Positions 42,941 through 51,007 of a DNA stretch of 64,000 nt are shown here, piece by piece. Origin of the DNA: Microcosmobacter sp040493455 (GTDB taxonomy: Bacteria > Bacteroidota > Bacteroidia > Flavobacteriales > Flavobacteriaceae); NCBI RefSeq assembly GCF_040493455.1, contig NZ_JANFDA010000003.1:372001-436000 (forward strand), in the 5' to 3' direction. The notes beneath the pieces are model-generated. The model saw only the letters and a list, made by a program, of their open reading frames with translations, was not told where the DNA came from and made no database searches. The position numbers were made by a program, and so were the translations under genes. How positions within the stretch are numbered: the first letter of the stretch is position 1; each line of letters begins with the position of its first letter.

Positions 42941-44158
42941 CTAGGAGATATAATTCCTATCCTTCCTTTTTTTTCCTATCTGTCTTTCAAATTGATCATT
43001 AATATGAACAGCATATCTTCCTGCAGGTAGGTTTGATATATCTACATTTAATGTTGAGCCACTAAAGTTCATGTTAATGACTGGTGTAAACAAAGTAGAA
43101 CCTCCAGTAATATTATATAATTTCAAATTAGTGTTTTGTGTATTTTGAGTATAATCAAAAGGGATTTCTATACTATTAGTTGGGGTTAATTGCAGTGATA
43201 TTCTACCAGTAGCATTGGTATACTGAAATTTTATTTTAGCTATGTTATCATCCTCATTTGATTCAGAAATGTTGTTATCTGGATCTACATGAATAAACAT
43301 CCAATAATCTGTATTGGGTTCTAGGTCTAATAGCGAAATATTGTCATAAATAAATTCAGAGAACGAATCTGTAGTTTCAGAATTTGCATCAATAAATCCA
43401 CCATTCCCACTTCTAAAAAAATATACATCTTCATCTAAGCCTTCTGGATATGCTTCTTCACCAGTAGAAACATAAATATCATATGGAGAGGTTGAAATAT
43501 TTAGACCACCATTATTTTCAATTACAATGTTGAAATCATGTTCTTCTCCAAACTCCAATATAGGAACATTATTGTTAAAGTTATTAGATGTATTGTATGT
43601 AGTCCCATCTACTGTGACAGATAATTCTGTTACTTCTAGATTGATAGAATTATTTCCATTTCCACCTTCACTACATTGAAAATCTACCACCAAATGCCCT
43701 GAAGGACCATAAATATTATTAGGCACTACCATTTCTAGATAATCTCCTTGGAGGAAACCACCAAAATACCAAGGGATGTATTGAACTATTGTCAATCTCA
43801 TTGAAACACCTGGTTCATCCTCTGCCCAAGGTTTAGTTAAACATTCAAATTCACTATTTGGATCAATTGAGAAAGCTTGATATATATAATTACCGTCTAA
43901 TGAATATGAATATTCCTCTGGATTAATAATTCGTGTACTTTGTATACTTCCATTTGGCCTTACAAGCTCAAACTTGTATCTATAATAAAATGAAGTTGGT
44001 GTTACTGGGTATTCAGGAGTGCCATTTCTGAGTATATCAGTGCAATATACCCAATTATATTTTTCAGTCACAACATTAAAGCCAGAACCAATTCCGTTAC
44101 ATTGAGAGTAAGAGTAGTAACTCAAAATAACAATAACAAATAATAAAGTTTTTTTCAT
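42941..44158 (-). CDS. Secreted CARDB-like protein with a probable T9SS sorting domain
   Basis: A 405-residue protein with a signal peptide (1-18, ending YYSYS). The central part (about 170-320) looks like a CARDB-type Ig-like domain (NLEVTELSVTVDGTTYNTSN, then LEPNTDYWMFIHVDPDNNIS), often involved in adhesion. The end (about 325-405) resembles a T9SS sorting domain: LKLYNITGG and LPAGRYAVHI fit the pattern, but the final stretch GKKRKDRNYIS is unusually basic. An eight-base T run at the 3' end lies where this basic tail is encoded, so a recent frameshift of the tail is conceivable. The function is unknown. Confidence 0.75.
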   Translation of the reverse strand: MKKTLLFVIVILSYYSYSQCNGIGSGFNVVTEKYNWVYCTDILRNGTPEYPVTPTSFYYRYKFELVRPNGSIQSTRIINPEEYSYSLDGNYIYQAFSIDPNSEFECLTKPWAEDEPGVSMRLTIVQYIPWYFGGFLQGDYLEMVVPNNIYGPSGHLVVDFQCSEGGNGNNSINLEVTELSVTVDGTTYNTSNNFNNNVPILEFGEEHDFNIVIENNGGLNISTSPYDIYVSTGEEAYPEGLDEDVYFFRSGNGGFIDANSETTDSFSEFIYDNISLLDLEPNTDYWMFIHVDPDNNISESNEDDNIAKIKFQYTNATGRISLQLTPTNSIEIPFDYTQNTQNTNLKLYNITGGSTLFTPVINMNFSGSTLNVDISNLPAGRYAVHINDQFERQIGKKRKDRNYIS

Positions 44159-44245
44159 AATAGATTTGTTTTAAATTAAAAATGTAGTAAAAGTACTACA
44201 TTTTTAATTTGAGATAACATTAAATATTATGAAATAATTCTATTA

Positions 44246-45664
44246 TTAATTAGTTGTAGGAGCAACAAACATTTCCTGTTCAAAAGGAACTGCGCCATGC
44301 TTAGAAATAACTCGAGTTGGTGATTCAAATTCTCCAAATCGTCCAATACCTTCTATATCTGCTAAAGCAGCAGCTAAAAGTGGTTCGTTGACATCTCCAA
44401 ACGAGCCAAGATTCAAAACATTTTCTTGTATTGTGATATTTGCAGGAATACCAGTATTTGGTACCAATTCATCATTGACATTGGAAGAATTACCTAATAA
44501 TGGCTGCATCGCATAAGTGTGGTTTGGATTTGCGTCCATCTCACTAGTTAGAGTAGGGGAATCATATATAGTTTGTGAAAACTGAGGCTTCCCTTCTGTG
44601 GTAGTTCCTATTTGCACGACACCATCAGACAAATAAGGTCTTAAACTATTGATCATTAACTCGCTTGCAGAAGCCGTTTGGCCAGTCGTTAAGATGTATA
44701 CTTTATCTAAATTCAAACTGTTAAAATCGTTTACAAACAGAAAATTAGAGTTTAGCTCTTGTAGCGTTTCATTATAGAATAGTTTGGTAAAGATTTCTCC
44801 TGTATGTTGTCCAGTAATCATACTACCTAGAGCAGCAGCAACATCGACACGACCTCCACCATTATAGCGTAAGTCTAATACTAGATGCTGTACATTGTTA
44901 GCAGCAAATTCACCAAAAGCAGCGTTGAGTTCATTAACAAAATTAGCTCTAAACCCTCTGTACATTATATAACCAACATTTTCACCATTGAGGTCAATGA
45001 TGTTTGTTGTATTTACGGGGTTTTCAGTAAATGTTGTTTTCGTTAAGGCTACAGTATTCCCATTTGTTGTAAAGTCATCATCAGTGACTTCAGGAGTACC
45101 ATTATCATCATAGTCTGCAAAATGTAGTGTATAAGAGTCACTCGCTAACAAATCGTTGATGTTATTAGCAGTTAAGGTGACACCATCAATTTGGTTAAAA
45201 TAATCGCCACGTTGAATGCCAGCACTTTCACCAGGGCTTCCTTTAGCTACCATGCTAACTACCAATATTGCTTCGGCTGAATTAGAAGGGTTTTCGAAAG
45301 CAAAAAAGCGTAATCCATTAGATATCGATGTACCTTGAAGCGCTTGTTGTAGTGCAATATAATCTGGAACTAATATGCTGAATCTATCAATAGTTTCACG
45401 TTCAAAAATTAAGCTTTCAAACAAATCATTTGGGGTTGCAAAACCTTCTAAGTAGTTTGTGTATTCTTCATCAGAAGAAAAACGATCGTCTGCCAAATCA
45501 TCAATTTCAGACTTGTATAGGTAGACAACATTTAAGGCTTTCCAAATAAAATCTTTGACTTCTAGATCGGAAAATTGAATATTGTCATCAATATCGTCGT
45601 TAAAACATGCGGTAATAATAAATGCACTAAGACATAGTAGGATAATCGCTTTGTAAGTTTTCAT
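44246..45664 (-). CDS. S41-family (C-terminal processing type) peptidase lipoprotein
   Basis: With the start at 45664, the protein has 472 residues and opens with a lipoprotein signal ending IITAC (Cys20); the longer frame to 45820 adds 52 residues of implausible sequence. A PDZ domain (about 150-235) contains MVAKGSPGESAGIQRGDYFN. The S41 serine protease domain (about 250-440) contains VLDLRYNGGG, the TGQTASASELMINSLRP region with the catalytic serine, and a GTTTEGKP lysine segment. The mature protein is probably attached to the periplasmic or outer-membrane face. It diverges from the ECF sigma gene at 45827. Confidence 0.88.
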   Translation of the reverse strand: MKTYKAIILLCLSAFIITACFNDDIDDNIQFSDLEVKDFIWKALNVVYLYKSEIDDLADDRFSSDEEYTNYLEGFATPNDLFESLIFERETIDRFSILVPDYIALQQALQGTSISNGLRFFAFENPSNSAEAILVVSMVAKGSPGESAGIQRGDYFNQIDGVTLTANNINDLLASDSYTLHFADYDDNGTPEVTDDDFTTNGNTVALTKTTFTENPVNTTNIIDLNGENVGYIMYRGFRANFVNELNAAFGEFAANNVQHLVLDLRYNGGGRVDVAAALGSMITGQHTGEIFTKLFYNETLQELNSNFLFVNDFNSLNLDKVYILTTGQTASASELMINSLRPYLSDGVVQIGTTTEGKPQFSQTIYDSPTLTSEMDANPNHTYAMQPLLGNSSNVNDELVPNTGIPANITIQENVLNLGSFGDVNEPLLAAALADIEGIGRFGEFESPTRVISKHGAVPFEQEMFVAPTTN

Positions 45665-45826
45665 TTTCTCTTTCAATATTTTTATTAGCAACAATAGTAG
45701 GTTGGTCTTATAAACCCTAAATTTACTTACATTATTGTGTAAATAAAAAAATATTGTAACAAAAATAAAAGTGGCTCGTCGTAATAATGAAACGGCGAAA
45801 TAAAAGCGGTTTTTAACCAATCGAAA

Positions 45827-46336
45827 ATGACACAGGCTGATTTTGTAAAATTAGTAATGCCCTTTAAAGACAAGGTCTTTAGACTCGCGAAGAGGCTCTT
45901 GGTTTCTCGAGAAGAAGCCGAAGATGCAACTCAGGAGATTCTTTTGAAATTGTGGAACAACAAGCAAAAGATCGAAGAGTATAAAAATGTAGAGGCATTT
46001 TCTATGACAATGACAAAGAATTTTTGTTTAGATCGATTAAAATCTAAACAAGCACAAAATCTAAAGATTGTACATAGCAACTATCAAGATCATAATGTGT
46101 CATTACAAAAACAAGTTGAAACGAATGATAGTATAGATTGGGTATCTAAAATCATTGAAGAGTTACCAGAGCAACAAAAAATTATCATTCAGCTTAGAGA
46201 TATAGAACAATATGATTTCGATGAGATTGCTGAAATGCTGGACATGAAACCAACAGCGATACGAGTAGCACTCTCGAGAGCTAGAAAAACAATAAGAGAA
46301 CAATTAACTAATACGCATCAATATGGTATTAAATAA
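45827..46336 (+). CDS. ECF-type RNA polymerase sigma factor
   Basis: A 169-residue sigma-70 family protein. Region 2 contains EEAEDATQEILLKLWNN (about 27-43) and region 4 contains YDFDEIAEMLDMKPTAIRVA plus LSRARKTIREQL (about 130-160). It starts a plus-strand operon with an anti-sigma-like membrane protein (overlapping by 14 bases) and two DUF4252 genes, a combination typical of Flavobacteriaceae. The signal is unknown; a role in envelope or surface stress is inferred only. Confidence 0.9.
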   Translation: MTQADFVKLVMPFKDKVFRLAKRLLVSREEAEDATQEILLKLWNNKQKIEEYKNVEAFSMTMTKNFCLDRLKSKQAQNLKIVHSNYQDHNVSLQKQVETNDSIDWVSKIIEELPEQQKIIIQLRDIEQYDFDEIAEMLDMKPTAIRVALSRARKTIREQLTNTHQYGIK

Positions 46337-46850
46337 TATAGAACAACTGTTAGAAAAGTATGAAAATGCTGAGACTTCTATAAAAGAGGAGCAAGTACTT
46401 CGTGAGTATTTCTCGCAAGATGAAGTAGAGCCTCACTTAGAGCCTTATAGAGCAATGTTTCAATACTTTCAACAGACAAAACAAGAACACTATACTAAAG
46501 ACGTTCCATTAAAAACTAATAGAACAAGACGATTGTATCAATGGATTTCTGTCGCAGCAGTAGCAGTTCTTATGGTTGGGTTTTATTTCCAGCAACCTTC
46601 TGAACAAGAAAAGCAGGATGCGTTATACGCCTACAACCAAACTAAAGCAGCATTAGAATTGTTGTCATCTAATTTTAGTGGAGGAAAAGAAAGTATGAAT
46701 TTACTGAGTGTAGCCTCTACTAATATAAATGAAGGCATTTCTGGAATGGGAGCTTTAAACGTGGCCACTTCAAATCTTGAAAAAGGCGCACAACACATGA
46801 ATTACGTTAGTGAATTCTCAAAACAAACAAACAAATTATTAAAGAATTAA
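46323..46850 (+). CDS. Anti-sigma-like single-pass membrane protein
   Basis: A 175-residue protein with a cytoplasmic N-terminus (about 1-60), a membrane segment (WISVAAVAVLMVGFYF, about 68-85) and an extracytoplasmic tail with helical Gly/Ser/Asn-rich stretches. It overlaps the sigma gene by 14 bases and precedes the DUF4252 genes, so it probably restrains the sigma factor. No zinc-binding anti-sigma motif is seen, so the call rests on position and topology. Confidence 0.65.
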   Translation: MVLNNIEQLLEKYENAETSIKEEQVLREYFSQDEVEPHLEPYRAMFQYFQQTKQEHYTKDVPLKTNRTRRLYQWISVAAVAVLMVGFYFQQPSEQEKQDALYAYNQTKAALELLSSNFSGGKESMNLLSVASTNINEGISGMGALNVATSNLEKGAQHMNYVSEFSKQTNKLLKN

Positions 46851-46875
46851 AAACAAAATTAAATTTAAGTAAACC

Positions 46876-47445
46876 ATGAAAAAGTTAGTTTTAATCTTAG
46901 CTGTAATCTTAGTACCAGTATTGTCTTTTGGGCAGAGTATTTTTGATAAATATGAAGACCTAGATGAGGTAACTTCGGTTGTAGTTAACCAGAAAATGTT
47001 TAAGATGTTGTCTCAAATGGGAATTGATGTAGATGATCCTGAAGCACAACAATATATTGATATGGCTGAAAAAATCACAGGTCTTAAAGTATTTACGACT
47101 GGAGATGAGAAAATTTCAGCAGATATGAAAGCCACTGTAGCTAAATATTTAAAGAGTTCTTCTCTGGAAGAGTTAATGAGAATTAAAGATGGAGATCAAA
47201 CTGTAAAGTTTTATGTAAAAGAAGGTAAGGATGAAAACCATGTAAAAGAGTTGTTGATGTTTGTTGATGGTATCAAAGAGATGACGAAAGGACAAGACAT
47301 TGAAATCAACGGCAAGAAGCGTGAGATCGAAACAGTATTATTAACGCTTACTGGAGATATCGACTTAAGACAAATCTCTAAATTAACTCAGAACATGAAT
47401 GTTCCTGGAGGAGATAAATTAAAGAAAGCTCAAAAGAAAAACTAA
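46876..47445 (+). CDS. DUF4252 secreted protein
   Basis: A 189-residue protein with a signal peptide (1-20, ending VLSFGQS). The DUF4252-type body begins with the segment YEDLDEVTSVVVNQKMFKM and continues with KFYVKEGKDENHVKELLMFV and VLLTLTGDIDLRQISKLTQN. The family is restricted to Bacteroidetes and its role is unknown. It lies in an ECF sigma operon and directly precedes a second DUF4252 gene with no intergenic gap, suggesting a duplicated pair that works together. Confidence 0.8.
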   Translation: MKKLVLILAVILVPVLSFGQSIFDKYEDLDEVTSVVVNQKMFKMLSQMGIDVDDPEAQQYIDMAEKITGLKVFTTGDEKISADMKATVAKYLKSSSLEELMRIKDGDQTVKFYVKEGKDENHVKELLMFVDGIKEMTKGQDIEINGKKREIETVLLTLTGDIDLRQISKLTQNMNVPGGDKLKKAQKKN

Positions 47446-47451
47446 TTGAGC

Positions 47452-48003
47452 ATGATTGCATTAATCAAAAGAACAGTATTAATATTAACCTTGATTGTGG
47501 CTTTTACGAGCTGCAATCAAGGTCCTACGTTACAAACCTATTATGTCGATAATGAGTTAAAACCTGGGTTTACAACACTAGATGTGCCAGCTAGTTTTGT
47601 AGATATAGACCAAACTACATTGACTGAGGAACAAAAGGAAGCGTATAACTCAGTAGATAAACTGAATATGCTAGCTTTTGTTTTAGATCAAAACAATGAA
47701 GAGCAGTACAAAGTAGAATTAGCTAAGGTTAAAACTATTCTCAAAGACCCAAAGTATCAAGAATTGATGCGAGGTGGAAACTCAACAGACGGAAAGTTTC
47801 AAATAAAATATATTGGTGGTGAAAATGATGATGAGATCGATGAGTTAGTCATCTTCGGATCCGCAAACGAAAGAGGATTTGCATTGATAAGAATTCTTGG
47901 AGACAATATGAATCCAAGCAAATTGATGAAATTATCTTCAGTCATTCAGAATGCAGATTTCAAAACATCTGATGCCAATCAATTTTTAGATTTTTTTAAA
48001 TAA
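47452..48003 (+). CDS. DUF4252 lipoprotein
   Basis: With the ATG at 47452, the protein has 183 residues and a lipoprotein signal ending FTSC (about Cys19), followed by NQGPTLQTYYVDNELKPGF. The body resembles the previous protein with LMRGGNSTDGKFQIKYIG and LVIFGSANERGFALIRILG strands. It starts at the end of the upstream DUF4252 gene in the string TAATTGAGCATG, with an in-frame TTG at 47446 as an alternative start. The pair lies in the sigma operon; one protein is soluble and one lipid-anchored, which may form a complex. Confidence 0.8.
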   Translation: MIALIKRTVLILTLIVAFTSCNQGPTLQTYYVDNELKPGFTTLDVPASFVDIDQTTLTEEQKEAYNSVDKLNMLAFVLDQNNEEQYKVELAKVKTILKDPKYQELMRGGNSTDGKFQIKYIGGENDDEIDELVIFGSANERGFALIRILGDNMNPSKLMKLSSVIQNADFKTSDANQFLDFFK

Positions 48004-48044
48004 ACTGGTAATTATTTAAAATGTTAATAGTGAGACCATCAACA

Positions 48045-48239
48045 TTATTGTTGGTAGTTTTCTTTGTCTTCAGGTTTTGTGAGCATGGAGATCAATACGA
48101 AAAGGAATAGCGTCGCAAATGCACCAAACAAAATGGCTTTGATAATAAGATAATCGAGCACATTAAAGATTCCGGCCACTAGGAAACCAATAGATACCAG
48201 ACCAGTTCCAATCAACGCTAAATAATCTCTGTTTATCAT
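48045..48239 (-). CDS. Small two-segment membrane protein downstream of purB
   Basis: A 64-residue protein with two hydrophobic segments (LIGTGLVSIGFLVAGIF, about 9-26, and IIKAILFGAFATLFLFVLIS, about 32-52) and a charged C-terminal tail. No family is recognised. It directly follows purB without any gap, so it is likely co-transcribed with it. The composition supports a real gene. Confidence 0.65.
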   Translation of the reverse strand: MINRDYLALIGTGLVSIGFLVAGIFNVLDYLIIKAILFGAFATLFLFVLISMLTKPEDKENYQQ

Positions 48240-49583
48240 TTATATTCCTGTATAATTACTCGGTGTAATCTGTTTTAACTCTTGCTTAATTGCTTCCGAA
48301 ACATCTAAAGTATCAATAAAACTCGAAATTGACTCTTTTGTTACCTTTTCGTTAGTTCGCGTAAGACCTTTCAACGCTTCATACGGATTTGGATATCCTT
48401 CACGTCTCAATATGGTTTGAATCGCTTCAGCAGCAACTGCCCAGTTGTTTTCTAGATCTTCTTCAAACTTTTCAGCATTAAGCAGTAATTTATTCAATCC
48501 TTTCAAAGTTGATTTAAATCCAATTATAGTATGTCCAAAAGGCACACCAACATTACGTAACACCGTACTATCTGTAAGATCACGTTGTAGACGCGATATA
48601 GGTAATTTTGCAGACAAATGTTCAAATATTGCATTGGCGATACCTAGATTTCCTTCACTATTTTCAAAATCAATCGGATTCACTTTATGAGGCATTGCCG
48701 AACTTCCTATTTCACCTTTTTTAATCTTTTGCTTAAAGTAGTCCATAGATACATACGTCCAAATATCTCTGTCCAGATCTATGATGATAGTATTGATGCG
48801 CTTCAAGCAATCAAATAAAGCCGCCATGTGATCATAATGCTCTATCTGTGTTGTTGGGAATGAATGCTGTAAGCCAAGTTTCTCTTGTACAAATTTTGTC
48901 CCAAAGGCTTTCCAGTCTATGTCTGGATATGCGACCTTATGCGCATTGAAATTACCCGTTGCACCACCAAACTTGGCAGCACTAGGGATATCATTTAGTA
49001 AATTGAATTGTTCCTTTAAGCGTACCACAAAAACCTCAATCTCTTTACCTAATCGAGTAGGCGAGGCTGGCTGACCATGAGTTCTGGCAAGCATAGCTAC
49101 TTCTGCCCATTCTGTAGTTAGGGCTTCCAGCTTTTTAAGCACTTTAAAGTATTCAGGAACATAGCTGTCGTTCATAGCTTCCTTAATACTCAAAGGAATT
49201 GCAGTGTTATTGATATCCTGAGAGGTTAATCCAAAATGGATAAACTCTTTGTATTCAGACAGACCAAGCGCATCAAATTGTTGCTTAATGAAGTATTCAA
49301 CAGCCTTCACATCATGATTGGTCACCGATTCAATCTCTTTTATCGCTTGCGCATCTTCAGCAGAAAAGTCAGTGTAGATCTTTCTCAGCTTATCAAATAC
49401 AGTAGCATCTATGGATTGTAGTTGAGGTAAAGGAATTTCGCAAAGTGCAATGAAGTATTCAATTTCAACTAAAACACGATACTTTATAAGCGCTTCTTCT
49501 GAGAAATAATTGCCTAATTCTGAAACCTTATTTCTATAACGTCCATCGATTGGAGAAATAGCATTAAGTGATGACAATGACAT
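48240..49583 (-). CDS. purB: Adenylosuccinate lyase
   Basis: A 447-residue enzyme of the fumarase/aspartase superfamily that splits adenylosuccinate and SAICAR in purine synthesis. The family signature SSAMPHKVNPIDFE lies around residues 294-307, with LTSQDINNTAIP and ARTHGQPASPTRLGKE as the other active-site segments. The length is typical of the E. coli-type enzyme. The start MSLSSLNAISPIDGRY matches the family well. A small membrane-protein gene follows without a gap. Confidence 0.96.
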   Translation of the reverse strand: MSLSSLNAISPIDGRYRNKVSELGNYFSEEALIKYRVLVEIEYFIALCEIPLPQLQSIDATVFDKLRKIYTDFSAEDAQAIKEIESVTNHDVKAVEYFIKQQFDALGLSEYKEFIHFGLTSQDINNTAIPLSIKEAMNDSYVPEYFKVLKKLEALTTEWAEVAMLARTHGQPASPTRLGKEIEVFVVRLKEQFNLLNDIPSAAKFGGATGNFNAHKVAYPDIDWKAFGTKFVQEKLGLQHSFPTTQIEHYDHMAALFDCLKRINTIIIDLDRDIWTYVSMDYFKQKIKKGEIGSSAMPHKVNPIDFENSEGNLGIANAIFEHLSAKLPISRLQRDLTDSTVLRNVGVPFGHTIIGFKSTLKGLNKLLLNAEKFEEDLENNWAVAAEAIQTILRREGYPNPYEALKGLTRTNEKVTKESISSFIDTLDVSEAIKQELKQITPSNYTGI

Positions 49584-49695
49584 GAATTGTGGAGGTTTGA
49601 TTTTTAAAGGCGTAAAGATAGTAGTTTTTAGTGGATAGGGATTAGGAAAAAGGCATTAGATATTCATTTTTATTTACAGTCTAATCCCTAACAAC

Positions 49696-50268
49696 TTATC
49701 CCTTATTCCTTGATTTAATCTTTTTAATAATATGCTTCGCTCTAGCCTTAAAACCAGAACTCTGCATCTGGAAGTCACGTTCTAGAATCAAGATCAATTC
49801 TGGGTGAATCCAATCGTAATCCTGACCAAGTAAATACAAAGAATTCATGGAGTAGGCCTTAGGTGCAATCTTTTCATCATTAATCATCCAGTCAAAGCAA
49901 TTTTCAATAACACGCTCTTTAATGTCTGATGTCAAAGCATTTTTTATTTGCGCATCGCCTTTGTAATAGGCTTCTACGAGATATTCACAGATCTTAGCCA
50001 TTGGTCGAACAGCAGGATCGAGATGGACGCGATGCATGTCTTTGGTAATTCGATCAATATGCGGCAGAATAGCATGTAATTGTTCTCTGGCTACAAACTC
50101 CAATAGCCAAGCAGCTCTTGCAGAATGCTTATCATCAACCTTAAATAGAATGTCTAAAACCTGAGGTAATAACTCAGGATTATTGATTACCAAATGCGCA
50201 TACTTTTGGCGATTTTCTCTGGAATGGTTAACATAAGTTAATTCTTGATATAATTGGTCTGTAGTCAA
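49696..50268 (-). CDS. Hypothetical helical protein upstream of purB
   Basis: A 190-residue soluble protein made of repeated helices, such as RENRQKYAHLVINNPELLPQ and HSARAAWLLEFVAREQLHAI, resembling a HEAT-like repeat. No catalytic motif is evident. It lies 112 bases upstream of purB on the same strand and diverges from the haem-binding gene. Similar proteins are sometimes mis-annotated as adenylosuccinate lyase because of this neighbourhood; there is no lyase signature here. The function is unknown. Confidence 0.7.
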   Translation of the reverse strand: MTTDQLYQELTYVNHSRENRQKYAHLVINNPELLPQVLDILFKVDDKHSARAAWLLEFVAREQLHAILPHIDRITKDMHRVHLDPAVRPMAKICEYLVEAYYKGDAQIKNALTSDIKERVIENCFDWMINDEKIAPKAYSMNSLYLLGQDYDWIHPELILILERDFQMQSSGFKARAKHIIKKIKSRNKG

Positions 50269-50308
50269 CGGATTTTACCTATTTTTAGGTTTCTAAATTA
50301 ATCAAATT

Positions 50309-50782
50309 ATGAAAATCGTTAAACGTATTTTAGTCTTTCTTCTTATTGTGCTTATTATCATGCAATTCTTCGGGCCAGATAAGAATGAAGGGGATATTGC
50401 TAGCATTGATGCCTTTATTGCTGATACTAATCCACCACAAAGCGTACATGAAACCTTAAAGAATGCTTGCTTCGATTGTCATAGTGATTTTACACGTTAT
50501 CCTTGGTACAATAACATTACACCTGTAAACTATTGGATTGATGGGCATATAGATCATGGTAAAGGACATTTCGATGTATCCAAATGGGATAGTTACTCAA
50601 CAAAGAAAAAAGATCACAAGCTCGAAGAGTTGATCGAAATGGTCGAAGACAAGACAATGCCTCTAAATTCTTATACCTGGACACATGGCGATGCACGTCT
50701 TACAGATGCGCAAATCAAAGATATGGTAGAATGGGCTAAAGGTGTACGCATTAAATATAGCTTGGAGCCAAAGCCAGAATAA
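50309..50782 (+). CDS. Haem-binding-domain protein (single CxxCH)
   Basis: A 157-residue protein anchored by an N-terminal membrane segment (about 5-20: KRILVFLLIVLIIMQF). The motif C54-F-D-C57-H58 should bind one c-type haem, followed by SDFTRYPWYNNITPVNYWID, typical of the Bacteroidetes haem-binding domain family. The periplasmic location suggests electron transfer or sensing. No partner oxidoreductase is adjacent. It stands alone, diverging from the helical protein gene. Confidence 0.85.
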   Translation: MKIVKRILVFLLIVLIIMQFFGPDKNEGDIASIDAFIADTNPPQSVHETLKNACFDCHSDFTRYPWYNNITPVNYWIDGHIDHGKGHFDVSKWDSYSTKKKDHKLEELIEMVEDKTMPLNSYTWTHGDARLTDAQIKDMVEWAKGVRIKYSLEPKPE

Positions 50783-50864
50783 TTTCTAAACACCAATGTC
50801 AAAATTCTAAATTCCAATACATTTGAGTTATTAATTGGAATTAGTTTTTATGATTCGTTTTAAT

Positions 50865-50981
50865 GTCAGTTCGAGTGATTTTGAGGAACGAAAAATTGTA
50901 TCGAGAACTGTTTCAATGAAAAATTCTTATTCTCGATATAAATTTTACTCATATTGAATCATGAAATTCACTCTAATTGAC
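50865..50981. repeat. Imperfect palindromic element, 117 bases
   Basis: The element lies between the haem-binding and glycosyltransferase genes. Its ends are imperfect inverted repeats: GTCAGTTCGAGTGATTT on the left against GTCAATTAGAGTGAATTT read from the right end. An inner stem TATCGAGAA (50899-50907) pairs exactly with TTCTCGATA (50930-50938). It has no open reading frame. The pattern suggests a small non-coding mobile or REP-like element present in multiple copies elsewhere in the genome. Confidence 0.6.
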
Positions 50982-51007
50982 GAATTTTATCAATCATTGA
51001 TATCAGT

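Noticed and set aside
42941..42990. Possible frameshift at the eight-base T run in the CARDB-like gene
   Set aside because: Both frames end within a few codons and neither gives a clearly better sorting-domain tail; a sequencing or biological frameshift cannot be argued from this sequence alone.
45664..45820. N-terminal extension of the S41 protease
   Set aside because: The extra 52 residues are an untidy hydrophobic/basic stretch. The ATG at 45664 opens directly with a good lipoprotein signal.
48004..48060. Weak hairpin ACCATCAAC/GTTGGTAGT between the DUF4252 and small membrane protein genes
   Set aside because: The stem pairs imperfectly and there is no clean T tract, so I do not call a terminator.
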